From: Haloarcula hispanica ATCC 33960
Lineage (GTDB): Archaea > Halobacteriota > Halobacteria > Halobacteriales > Haloarculaceae
NCBI RefSeq assembly: GCF_000223905.1
Contig: NC_015943.1
Span: 372,001-436,000 of the forward strand
Reading direction: 5' to 3'
Length of the DNA: 64,000 bases
Every line of letters begins with the position of its first letter. Within the stretch, counting starts at the first letter, position 1. Shown here one piece after another: positions 45,624 through 54,648 of the stretch. Position numbers and translations under genes: made by a program. Under the pieces are notes generated by a model that searched no databases, was not told the origin of the DNA, and saw only the letters and a program-made list of their open reading frames with translations.

Positions 45624-48600
45624 TCAGTCGAGCGACTCGATCACCATCACAGAGCCATCCGGTAGTTCATCCATGGTCTCCCGAATCCGTCGCAGCTGCT
45701 CGTCAACACCGTCGAGCAACTGCTCGGCGTCTTCGACCAATTCACCCACGCGTTCCTCACTCGGCGGGCTGGTTCCCTCTACTGCATTGACGACCTCTTG
45801 GGTGAGATCGTGGTCGGGATACTCGGACTGCAGTTCGCTGGCGAGTTCCTCGAGTCGCTCGTCTACCTCGAAGGGGTTCTCTGCCGCATCGAGGAGTTGC
45901 TCTACATCGTCGACACTCGGCGGCTGCGACCGGCTGAGCATCTCGCTCACGTCGGCCGTGACTGGGTGATTCGGATGGTCTTCCGCGAGTCGTTTCGACG
46001 CGTCCCGGAGTTGCGACCAGAGCGAGGCCTCGCCACCGGATGTTTCGAGGAGCCGCCGTGCCCGCTCGTACCGCTTGGCCTGCTGGACGACCGTCGGGTC
46101 GACGAGGGCTTCCTCGGAGAACGAGTCACCCCGCCACGCCGTCTCGAAGAGATCGTAGAGGTCGTCGATGGTTACGCCGTCGAATTCGACGGCGACGCGG
46201 TCCGCGGTTTCCTTGCTGCTCCCGTCGTGTGCGTAGAGCCACGTCGCGAGACTGGACACCACGCTCTCGGGCTCCTCGTCCGTCGGCGGTCCGCCCGTGA
46301 TGCGTTCGTACTGCGCACGGACGACGGTACGCCTGTGTGTGTCAGCTTCTTCGAGTAGTGCTCGAAGCCGGTCGGCATCTGGCACTTCGTCCCCGCCGAT
46401 GACTGCTTGCATCTCCCCCGTAATGTCCGGACCGGGGTAGCGCCGCTTCATCTCCACTGTCCGCTGGCTGAACTGCTCCCAGAGGGACTGGCCGTCTTCG
46501 CTCGGCTGGAAGAGCCCGCTGGCCCGAGCGAACCGCTCGGACTGCCGTTCGACCGTCTCGGACGCGAACGCATCCGTTTCGAGTGATTCGCCCCCGAGTG
46601 CGGGCTGGAGCGCCGTTTCGAGTTCGTCCAGCGAAGCGCCGTCGCCGAACTCCCTGCTGACACCTCGCAGGACGCGTTTCACCAGCACGCTGTTCTCGTC
46701 AACCCACTCGGCTAACGCGGAGAGCCACGCGTCGGGGTCGGTCCCGTCCGGCTCATCGCCGATCAGCGTCTCGACGGTGTCCCGGATCTGCTCTGGATCG
46801 ATCTTGCCTATCGACTCGAAGCGGATCTGTATCTCGGTCAGGTTCGTCTTGTTTCTGACCGCCCGTCCGATCTCCTCCGGTTCGGTAATGTACTCGTCGT
46901 CCCGCCGGAGTGCGATCTCGTTGGCCGTAGCGAGCGTGATCAGCAGTGCCGAGATCGACTCCTGGGGCGTCCCGCGATACGCGCCGCCGCGCTGGACAGT
47001 CTGGGTGAGCACGTCTTCGGCACGAAGCGACTGGGTGTCCGCGTACTCGTCGAGGAATTCCTGACACCGGCCGTCGGCGAGTTCGGCGCGGTCTGTATCC
47101 ACCCCGAGCGTGACAGCGTCCTCGCTCGTGAGCGGCCAGTCGGCGACACCGCGGAAGAACTGTGCCATCCGCCTGGCGTCGTCGACTTCCGTGATACCGT
47201 TCGTCAGGACGAACCGCGTTCCGCTGAACACGGACTGGACTTCCGTTTGAACGACCTGCTCGAACGCGTCCTCGTACCGCCCTCTCGTCCCACCCGTCCG
47301 GACGTAGACGTCCGCTTCTTTGAGCTGCTCGCGAATCGTCGATTCGAGTGCCCGCTGTTCGTCGCGGTGATCGGACTCAAGGTCCGGATAGGTATCCGTC
47401 TCTTCGGAGAGCACTTCCTGCATCCCCATCACGTCCCGCAGGCGGTCGATTGTCGATTGCTGTAGACTGACGGCGACGAGGATATGCTCACCACCGTCAC
47501 GGCCCTCGTTTGTTGCCTGCCACGCAGTAACCTGGTCGCTGATCTCGGCGTCGCGGTTCGCGACCAAGCGCACACGAACGGCGTCGAACTCCGGCGTCGG
47601 TGCTTGCTCGATCGGGTCTAGGACGGAGTAGCCGAACCGGAGCGGGACTTTGCGCTCTCCCTCGAAATCCACCTCGTGTCGACTGCCAGCAGAGAGCAAT
47701 CGATCGCTGCCCTCCCGGATGGAGTTCTCCAACTTGGCCGACAGCCGATGCGACGGAATCTGCCGTGCGCGAGTCTTCGCCCGCGTCAGGATGTCCTCCT
47801 GTTCCTCGGAGACCAGCAGGTACTCCTCGTCGCCGCGGTCGTTCGTCTCCGTCAGCACCTTCCGATCCTTGAGGAGGGCAGACAGCGCCGATTCGACATC
47901 GTCTCGGACGGACTCGAACGACTCGTCGGTCGACGTGACCATCAGTCGGGCGAGGTTCGCCGGCGTCGACGGCACCGCGGACCGAACCTGATTCAGCAGG
48001 TACAGCGCCTTTGCCACCCGAACTGAGAACGAGTTCTCGTCGCCGCCCGCCGAGGGGACGAGCTTGTTCTCGACCATCTCCTGTACCCAGAGCGGGACGT
48101 ACGTCGTCTCCTCGACCAGCAGGTCGTACAGTTCGTCCCATGTGACGAGAGCACCGACCCGCTTGTCGCCCCACTCGAACCGCGTGAACAGCGAGCGGAC
48201 GAGGATGAGCAACGCCCGACCCTGCACGTACTCCTCTTCGGTCACGCGTCCCCGCGGCATCAGTTGCTGAATCACCGTCCGGAGCAACCCGAGGTCGTAC
48301 TCCCGGAACGGGTACGACTCGACTGCGTCCGGATCGGCCCCGGCGATATCTGTGTATGCGTCGAGTGTCAGGTCGGGCATCTCCCGGAGTGCGGTCTCGA
48401 CGGCCTGTCCGCCCTCGACATCCTTCTGCAGCCACCGTTTCCGGACGATGATCTCGGTGTCGGCACCCTCCAACGGTTCCTGGGCACCGTACCACGGTTG
48501 CTCCGTGACTTCCGTATCGTCGAACTCACCGTGAATACGCTCGATCGGATACTGTCCAGTCCCGATGACCGGCGGGTTAGGCCCGACGCCGAGCTCGGTC

Positions 48601-49466
48601 AGCGCTTCCATCGTCTCCTGGAACTCCCTGTAGCGATGGCGGCCATCGCCGATGAACAGAGCCACCTCGTCGAGCCCGATCAGCAACTCCGTCTCGGTCT
48701 CCGGCGTGCTCAGCGACGCTTGCGCCGCTTCGATGCGCTCGACGAGATCGGCGGAGTCGAACTCACCGGGATCGACCTCCTCGATGGCGTCGTCGATCGA
48801 CTGCTTGACCTCCGCCCGAGACGCGAACGGCGAGTCATCGAGCGTCGGAACGGCGTCGTAGAGCCAGCTCCGTAGCGACGCCCGCTCGTCGTACACATCC
48901 TCGAACGTCTGGCCGTCGTGCTCGACTTGCTGTAGCCGCTCCCAGCAGTCACCGTGGTTCATGTCGAGCTGCCACGCCCACTCGAGCAGCCAGTTCGGAT
49001 CAGTCGGATAGCCGAGTTCGCGGCCGATCGCCTCGTAGATGAGATACGGGAGCGGCGGCTCCTGTGCTGCGTCCCGGTTGAGGAGGTTCAGGAACACGGG
49101 TTTCAGCCGGTCGACGTGCGAGTCAGCGACGCTCTGTCGGAACGACTGGAACCCCGGCCACCTGTTCGCCAACTCTTCGCCGAGATCGGTGAACTCCGAT
49201 TCGGTATCGGCGGCGAAGCCGATGAGTTTCAGGAGGTGTGTCTTCCCCGACCCGAACGTCGCGGAGATGTAGAGGAAACGCGGTTGCTCGTGTGGATACT
49301 TGTCGACGAGGTCCCCCAGCGTGGTCAGCACGTCGCGAGCGCTGTCGGTCTCGTAGAACTCGCGAACGTCGTTTTCGGCCTGCGCTCTGGCGTTTACCTT
49401 CTGGACCTCTTCGAGTTCGCGAGTCGGTGATTGCTGGAAGATGTCGTGAATGTGTGTGTCGCTCAT
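45624..49466 (-). CDS. brxC: BrxC/PglY-type large P-loop ATPase (copy 2)
   Basis: 1280 aa. Walker A ATFGSGKTHLLK is at about residues 69-80 and Walker B LLIGLDEVALFIG near residue 265. A long C-terminal region with repeated helical blocks (WLSALAEWVDENSVLVKRVLRG, VVSSLATWLYAHDG, ELVEDAEQLLDG) follows. This size and layout fit the BrxC/PglY (DUF499-like) ATPases of BREX, thought to form a nucleotide-controlled scaffold on DNA. Its start overlaps the BrxB stop by 4 bp. It is only distantly similar to the other BrxC-type protein at 50041-53724, so the two probably have separate roles. Confidence 0.85.
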   Translation of the reverse strand: MSDTHIHDIFQQSPTRELEEVQKVNARAQAENDVREFYETDSARDVLTTLGDLVDKYPHEQPRFLYISATFGSGKTHLLKLIGFAADTESEFTDLGEELANRWPGFQSFRQSVADSHVDRLKPVFLNLLNRDAAQEPPLPYLIYEAIGRELGYPTDPNWLLEWAWQLDMNHGDCWERLQQVEHDGQTFEDVYDERASLRSWLYDAVPTLDDSPFASRAEVKQSIDDAIEEVDPGEFDSADLVERIEAAQASLSTPETETELLIGLDEVALFIGDGRHRYREFQETMEALTELGVGPNPPVIGTGQYPIERIHGEFDDTEVTEQPWYGAQEPLEGADTEIIVRKRWLQKDVEGGQAVETALREMPDLTLDAYTDIAGADPDAVESYPFREYDLGLLRTVIQQLMPRGRVTEEEYVQGRALLILVRSLFTRFEWGDKRVGALVTWDELYDLLVEETTYVPLWVQEMVENKLVPSAGGDENSFSVRVAKALYLLNQVRSAVPSTPANLARLMVTSTDESFESVRDDVESALSALLKDRKVLTETNDRGDEEYLLVSEEQEDILTRAKTRARQIPSHRLSAKLENSIREGSDRLLSAGSRHEVDFEGERKVPLRFGYSVLDPIEQAPTPEFDAVRVRLVANRDAEISDQVTAWQATNEGRDGGEHILVAVSLQQSTIDRLRDVMGMQEVLSEETDTYPDLESDHRDEQRALESTIREQLKEADVYVRTGGTRGRYEDAFEQVVQTEVQSVFSGTRFVLTNGITEVDDARRMAQFFRGVADWPLTSEDAVTLGVDTDRAELADGRCQEFLDEYADTQSLRAEDVLTQTVQRGGAYRGTPQESISALLITLATANEIALRRDDEYITEPEEIGRAVRNKTNLTEIQIRFESIGKIDPEQIRDTVETLIGDEPDGTDPDAWLSALAEWVDENSVLVKRVLRGVSREFGDGASLDELETALQPALGGESLETDAFASETVERQSERFARASGLFQPSEDGQSLWEQFSQRTVEMKRRYPGPDITGEMQAVIGGDEVPDADRLRALLEEADTHRRTVVRAQYERITGGPPTDEEPESVVSSLATWLYAHDGSSKETADRVAVEFDGVTIDDLYDLFETAWRGDSFSEEALVDPTVVQQAKRYERARRLLETSGGEASLWSQLRDASKRLAEDHPNHPVTADVSEMLSRSQPPSVDDVEQLLDAAENPFEVDERLEELASELQSEYPDHDLTQEVVNAVEGTSPPSEERVGELVEDAEQLLDGVDEQLRRIRETMDELPDGSVMVIESLD

Positions 49467-50044
49467 TGGAGATGCACCCCCTCAACCCGGCCTTCGATCT
49501 GGTGGGCCGGGTAGTAGTTACGCGATTCCTCGCCGAAGAAACTCAGCTTCCCACCGACGATATCTCCGGGGAACGGAATGCCGATAGTCGACTGGACGTT
49601 GCGACGGTCGAGTTCGTCGAGGAGCTCCGACGCACGCGTGAACGGGTAGAGGCTGCCGAGATGTGTGAGGAGGACGACGTGTCGCTGCTCGCCCGGTGCC
49701 TCGATCCTATCGAGCATAATTCCGACCAGTTCTTCCGCTAGCCGGTCTTGCATCGTTTCGGTGATCGTCGCTGGTTGGCTGTGCTTCCCGAGGTCAACTG
49801 CGAGTTCGAAGACTTCTGTTTCGACGAACACCTCGTCTAACCGGAGGATCTGGACGGTTCCGTCGTCCGGGAACTCCTCGGTTCGGTGCGGGTTCGTCGC
49901 CCACTCGGTGAGCCGTTCGGCGACGCGTCGCTCGTACTTCGGCTGGACGGGAACGATGACGAACGGGTTTCGGATGCCGCGTCGCCCGTCGGCGAACTGT
50001 GCGATCCGATCCGTGAAGTCCCGGAAGGGACGTTTTGTCGTCAT
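49463..50044 (-). CDS. brxB: BrxB (DUF1788) BREX protein
   Basis: 193 aa, the usual BrxB size. Family-like features are NPFVIVPVQPKYERRVAERL near the start, HVVLLTHLGSLYPFTRASELLDEL in the middle and GIPFPGDIVGGKLSFFGEESRNYYPAH near the end. BrxB is a small core BREX protein required for defence, with unknown biochemistry. It overlaps both neighbouring brxC genes by 4 bp (ATGA), placing it between the two large ATPases and suggesting a shared complex. Confidence 0.88.
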   Translation of the reverse strand: MTTKRPFRDFTDRIAQFADGRRGIRNPFVIVPVQPKYERRVAERLTEWATNPHRTEEFPDDGTVQILRLDEVFVETEVFELAVDLGKHSQPATITETMQDRLAEELVGIMLDRIEAPGEQRHVVLLTHLGSLYPFTRASELLDELDRRNVQSTIGIPFPGDIVGGKLSFFGEESRNYYPAHQIEGRVEGVHLQ

Positions 50045-53000
50045 CGGATAATAACCCCCGTTTCAGTCCGTTCGACACTGAGGTCGTGGTGTTCGACGAG
50101 CCGTTCCAGTTCTGAGTCAAGCGATTCGCGATCCGACGGGAGCACCCCGATCGCCGTGACGTCCGCGGGAGACTGCTCCCCAACGAGTGTCTGTAGCTCT
50201 TCGAACGTCGCTCGTAAATCGCCGATGTCGCTACCGGCAACCACGGCGAGAGGGTCGTTGTCGAGGAGTGCGTTCGTTGCCCGAATGAAGTCGTCAGCTT
50301 CGGCGTTGGTCGTTCCGCCAGTCACCGTCGACACTGCGTTCGAGACGTCAGCGTACCACGATGCGGCGCGGCGGAGCGGTGTGATGTATTCACTCTCGAA
50401 AGCCGGCCGAACGTTCGATTCGAACTCGCTCAGGGGCTGGATCCACGGATGCGCCTGTAACTCGTCGACGAACGCATCGACCCCGGTTTCTTCTCGGAAC
50501 GAGTCCCACGCGGTCCCGATCGCGTCGTTGAGCGCCGGTGCGGTGGTTTGGGCGTCGTTGAACCGATCCCACCCATCGTGTGTCCACCACTCGCCCTCGT
50601 AACCGTCGATACTCCCACGGAGCGTCTGGCTGGCCGTGTCACACTCCTCGGTCAGCCAGTCGTACGACTGCTGGGCGAGCGTTAGCTGCGCGTCGATTCG
50701 TGTGAGCGCGGGCAGGCGCAAATTCCACACCTCCTCGGCGTCGTCGTACCATCCCTGTGCGTCGTTGGTTGCTTCGACGACTGCCGCCCAGTCGGTATTG
50801 CGTGACTTGACGGCCTCTCTTCGGTCGATAGCGCTCTGCTGCTCGGCTTCGAGCGCCCCCGCGAACGACTTGAGGAGGGTGCGAACGGCTCGCGTTTGGA
50901 TGTCACTCTCGGCGACCAGTTTGACGTCTTCTACGAGACTCCCGAGTCGACCCGCGAGCGTGTCGTTCGCGGACTGGAGCCTGACGATTCCGTCCGGTAT
51001 GGTCTCCGTCGAGTCGATGAAGCCGCCCTCGCGGAGAATCCCTCGGACACCGCCACTCCCCGCGATCTTGAGACGCGTCGTCGTCAGTTTGTTGAGGTCG
51101 ATGACGGCGTCGAGTTCGAGGGAGTCGCCCGTTTCGTCGACGGGCAGGAAGTCCCCCTTCCGGCAGAGCCCCCAGATAATCGCACACAGCGCCGGGCGAG
51201 CGTCCTCGTAGATCGGCTTCTTCTTCACGATGCCGTCGAGGATCGTCGCCATCGCGAGGTTCCCGCCGCGTTGCTTCAACTGTCGGCCGGTGAAGGCGCG
51301 TACGTTGTTCTGGATCGACCCGCCGTGCGTTTCGGGGTCTTCTGTCGCGACATCGATCTGCCGGGCCCACGCAGGGAGCGGGTCCTGGGCGGAGAGTCTC
51401 TGGAGCTCCTGTAAGTGTTCGTCGCCGACCTGCAACATTACGGGATGGAAGTCGTCGGGATAGGTGACGTCGAGATACTCCTCGACTCCCGAGCCCATGC
51501 CCCCGATCTGGTCGCCGCGATCCTTGACGTCGAATGCCCCGCTATCGAGAGCCCCGACGAGCTTGCTCTGAACGCGAGCCGCGCGATCGGAGAGATCTCG
51601 TTCGACAGACTGTGGGAGTGTGTGGTCTCCGACGGCATCTCTGAGTGACCACCACTCGATGAGGCTATCTCGGAGGTCGTCGAGCCCGTCTTGACCGATC
51701 GTCCATTCGAGCGGGTCGCCGTCGTGGTCGACGTCTGTCGCCGCAGGTGAAATACCTCTGACGGCGACCTCGACATCGAGTGCGTCCGCAGCGTCGACGG
51801 TCGTGTCGAGTTCTATCCCGTCGATACTGAACCCGTAGCGAACGGGGTACTGCTCGCCAGTCTCTCCGTACTCGGCCGACGTCGGGAGCGAGAGGTCACG
51901 CACGATGTCGTCCCAGAGATACCCGTCCACGGCTTCGATGATGGACTGCCAGTCCGGGTTGTCGAGGTTCCGCTCTGCGGCTTCGATGATCTCGCGCTCT
52001 TCCGGATGCGTGAACGCGTACTTCGGCCCGGTTTCGTCGTGCGTCGGACGGATGAATTTCCGAAGCCGCTGGAGCGAGTCCTCGACGCGGTTCTCCATCT
52101 GGAACTGGGTCGGGCCGTCGAGGTCGCTCAACACGGCGACTGCGAGATTCCGCTCGGACATCGGAATCGTGTCCGGGATGTGCTGGAGGAGCAACACGGC
52201 CTTCGCGACAGCCACGTCGATCTCCTCCAGTTCGCCTGCCTCGTGTTGTTCCTCGATCTCCTCGATGACTCCCACGTCCTGTGGCGTAATGTCATCGAGT
52301 TCCGGCTCGATGAGGTCGTAGAAGTCGACAAGCGAAATGACGTGAGTCTCGTCGCCGGCCTCTAGCCACTCTTGCAGGAGGCCGTGAACGAGGGCCAGAA
52401 TCGCCCGTGCGGTTCCCGAGAAAATCGACTTTGCCGGATCGTGGGCCTCCTGCCGGAGGTTCGAGAGAATTTCGAGAAACAGCGGTGGCTGATACGGGAG
52501 GAACGGATAGAACTCGATGAGACGCTCGCGATCGATGTTGTCGAGCGGTGGTTCGGTGTTCTGTTCGATACCGGAGTACACGAGCAGTGTCTCGGGCTCG
52601 TTGCTGGTACGGTCGAGGACGCGCTCCGTGTCCTCCCTCCCGGCTTCCGACTTTTTGAGTAGCCGTTGCGTCGATATTTCGCCGACGTGTCGGCTCGGCA
52701 GGCCAAACCGATGCGGGAACCGGTCCTTGACGATGCTGAAGTCGGCCCCGCGAGCCGCGAACTGCGGCTGGACGTCCTCGATTTTGGCCTGTGCCGTCGC
52801 CACCAGTTGGATGTCACCGTCGCCGGTCTCGTCGACGCTCTCCGCGAGCGTCTGCAACTCGGTGAGGCGGTCGAAATCCGTCCCGATGAAGAGACTGACC
52901 TCGTCGAGCAACAGCACGAGTTTGACCGGGCGGCCGAGTTCCGCTTCGCGATCGCTCCGCAACTGTTCGAGGCGCTCGACCATCGCCTGTGGGTCGAGAT

Positions 53001-53724
53001 CCGACGGCATCAGGTCATCTAGACCATCCGCCGTGCCGGTCTCCTGCTCGAAGAGTGTCGGGAGAACGGCGTCGGCTAGAGCGTTGTACTGCTGCACGTC
53101 CTCCCAGTTGTACTTCTCGGGGCTGTCAACCGTACCCCGGAGTGCCGTGTGGGTGTTGGCGGTCCGGTCGGCCCACGCGTCGGTCGTCCGGTACCAGTCC
53201 TCGAAGAAGGCAACGTCGAGTTGCGAGGAGAGCCCTCCCTCTGCACCAGTGAGCCGTTCCGACGTGTGGGCGCTTCGGAGGACGATCTCGCTGAAGCTCA
53301 GTTTCTTCTGGCCCTGATGCTTCAGGAGGTTCACCGAGACCGGAATGACCTCGTATTCCTCGTGAATCGATGACCACGTTGACTCGAGCGTCTCTAGCGA
53401 CCGACCGTCGGGTAGCCGTTCCCAGACATCGTCCCGCTGTCGCAGCCATTCGCTGTCAAGAAGTCCGCGGAGCACGCTGAGGAGGTGGCTCTTTCCGCTC
53501 CCGTAGTACCCGTAGAGCCAGTAGTTCGCGCCTGACCGCATATCCTCGGACCGACCGAGTAGCCGTGAGAAGAAGTCGGATATGAACTCCTCGGACTCCT
53601 CCGTTACGTGGTAGGTGTCGATCGATTCCAGCCGATGATCCCGCCCGTCGTCTTCGCGGTCGATGCGCACGGACTCCTCGAAATCGCTCCCGACGTCGGC
53701 AGCGAACCAGCCCTCGTCCGTCAC
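50041..53724 (-). CDS. brxC: BrxC/PglY-type large P-loop ATPase (copy 1)
   Basis: 1227 aa from the GTG at 53724, which overlaps the upstream TGA (GTGA); an in-frame GTG five codons earlier is less likely. Walker A is GYYGSGKSHLL (residues 72-82) and Walker B LVLLLDEVSLFIG lies near residue 268, followed by the sensor-like IQLVATAQAKIEDV. The long remainder contains helical regions and a DNA-end-like YWLYGYYGSGKS context typical of BrxC/PglY. In type 1 and 2 BREX one such ATPase is present; two per locus is a feature of type 5. It is co-translated with BrxA-like and BrxB proteins. Confidence 0.87.
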   Translation of the reverse strand: MTDEGWFAADVGSDFEESVRIDREDDGRDHRLESIDTYHVTEESEEFISDFFSRLLGRSEDMRSGANYWLYGYYGSGKSHLLSVLRGLLDSEWLRQRDDVWERLPDGRSLETLESTWSSIHEEYEVIPVSVNLLKHQGQKKLSFSEIVLRSAHTSERLTGAEGGLSSQLDVAFFEDWYRTTDAWADRTANTHTALRGTVDSPEKYNWEDVQQYNALADAVLPTLFEQETGTADGLDDLMPSDLDPQAMVERLEQLRSDREAELGRPVKLVLLLDEVSLFIGTDFDRLTELQTLAESVDETGDGDIQLVATAQAKIEDVQPQFAARGADFSIVKDRFPHRFGLPSRHVGEISTQRLLKKSEAGREDTERVLDRTSNEPETLLVYSGIEQNTEPPLDNIDRERLIEFYPFLPYQPPLFLEILSNLRQEAHDPAKSIFSGTARAILALVHGLLQEWLEAGDETHVISLVDFYDLIEPELDDITPQDVGVIEEIEEQHEAGELEEIDVAVAKAVLLLQHIPDTIPMSERNLAVAVLSDLDGPTQFQMENRVEDSLQRLRKFIRPTHDETGPKYAFTHPEEREIIEAAERNLDNPDWQSIIEAVDGYLWDDIVRDLSLPTSAEYGETGEQYPVRYGFSIDGIELDTTVDAADALDVEVAVRGISPAATDVDHDGDPLEWTIGQDGLDDLRDSLIEWWSLRDAVGDHTLPQSVERDLSDRAARVQSKLVGALDSGAFDVKDRGDQIGGMGSGVEEYLDVTYPDDFHPVMLQVGDEHLQELQRLSAQDPLPAWARQIDVATEDPETHGGSIQNNVRAFTGRQLKQRGGNLAMATILDGIVKKKPIYEDARPALCAIIWGLCRKGDFLPVDETGDSLELDAVIDLNKLTTTRLKIAGSGGVRGILREGGFIDSTETIPDGIVRLQSANDTLAGRLGSLVEDVKLVAESDIQTRAVRTLLKSFAGALEAEQQSAIDRREAVKSRNTDWAAVVEATNDAQGWYDDAEEVWNLRLPALTRIDAQLTLAQQSYDWLTEECDTASQTLRGSIDGYEGEWWTHDGWDRFNDAQTTAPALNDAIGTAWDSFREETGVDAFVDELQAHPWIQPLSEFESNVRPAFESEYITPLRRAASWYADVSNAVSTVTGGTTNAEADDFIRATNALLDNDPLAVVAGSDIGDLRATFEELQTLVGEQSPADVTAIGVLPSDRESLDSELERLVEHHDLSVERTETGVIIR

Positions 53725-54563
53725 ACTTCGCCCTCCCACGGTTCAGCCCAGCCGTACGTGTCATCGACCGGCTGGAGTCGCAACTCACCGTGAATCCCGC
53801 TCGCTTCCCAGTTCGGATCGTCGCTCACGCGTTCGGCCAGGGCGTCCCAGTACTGGTCCGGCTGGAAGAGGTAGAGCCAGCCGGTCGGCTGGGAGAGCCA
53901 GTCGTCGCCGTGGATCTCCCACGAGTAGCCTGATGCGACGAGTAACGGCGTCGACCCGAGGTTTGGGATCTGTCCCTGCAAGGTCTGTTGTGTGTCGAGA
54001 ACACCGATATCGCGCAGCACCGACCGGAGCCCCTCTCCCCACCGTCGCGTCGTCGATTCAGCATAGTCAAACTCGCTCCCGTCCTCGTAATGGAACTCGC
54101 TCAGGAGGCGCTCTATCGTCTCCTGCTCGAATCCCAGCCCGTCGACACCGGACTCCTGCAGGCGGTCGACGTATCGATGTACCGTGTACCTCACGAGGGG
54201 ATCGTCTTCCAGCAAATAGAAATACAACACCTGCGCTTTGTCACGCACCGTCTCACACCGGTCGAGTACAGAGGGGAGCTGGACAATAGAGGGAAGTTCG
54301 CTGCCAGCGGTCTTGAACCGCGAACTGAGTGCGCGGTAGATGCCCTTCGAACTCCCACGCGTGCTGCGCTCGTCGAATCGCTCTTCGATCCACTTCTCTT
54401 CGACAACCGTCCAGTCCCGATGGTGGGCGTACAGTCGAGCGAGCGTCTCCGCTCTGTCAACGAGAAGCCCGCATCTAGTAAGAACCATCGTCACTTCGTC
54501 GTCAGAAAACGTCGAGTCGAGCGACGGTAGAGAAACACCCCTCCCGTCGGTGCGGAGAGTCAT
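53721..54563 (-). CDS. brxA: BrxA-like (DUF1819) BREX protein, first gene of the island
   Basis: 280 aa. The pattern STRGSSKGIYRALSSRF, SVLDRCETVRDKAQVLYFYLLEDDPLVRYTV, then ESTTRRWGEGLRSVLRDIGVLD matches the helical BrxA/DUF1819 fold, which has a DNA-binding NusB-like core. The C-terminal 80 residues (WLYLFQPDQYWDALAERVSDDPNW) extend beyond the compact BrxA length. It heads the minus-strand BREX genes and is coupled to the first brxC by a GTGA overlap. BrxA is a small core component; its exact activity is unsettled. Confidence 0.75.
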   Translation of the reverse strand: MTLRTDGRGVSLPSLDSTFSDDEVTMVLTRCGLLVDRAETLARLYAHHRDWTVVEEKWIEERFDERSTRGSSKGIYRALSSRFKTAGSELPSIVQLPSVLDRCETVRDKAQVLYFYLLEDDPLVRYTVHRYVDRLQESGVDGLGFEQETIERLLSEFHYEDGSEFDYAESTTRRWGEGLRSVLRDIGVLDTQQTLQGQIPNLGSTPLLVASGYSWEIHGDDWLSQPTGWLYLFQPDQYWDALAERVSDDPNWEASGIHGELRLQPVDDTYGWAEPWEGEV

Positions 54564-54648
54564 ATATCATCTCGAACCGGCCACACCACTTAGTTGATAG
54601 GGAAAACCGAATCGGAGGCGTCCGGTAACCCGGGTGTTCGACCGTCGG

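Noticed and set aside
29471-54563. DISARM system instead of BREX
   Set aside because: The helicase resembles DrmD, but PglZ, BrxA-like, BrxB and two BrxC-type ATPases are BREX components, and DrmA/B were not recognised.
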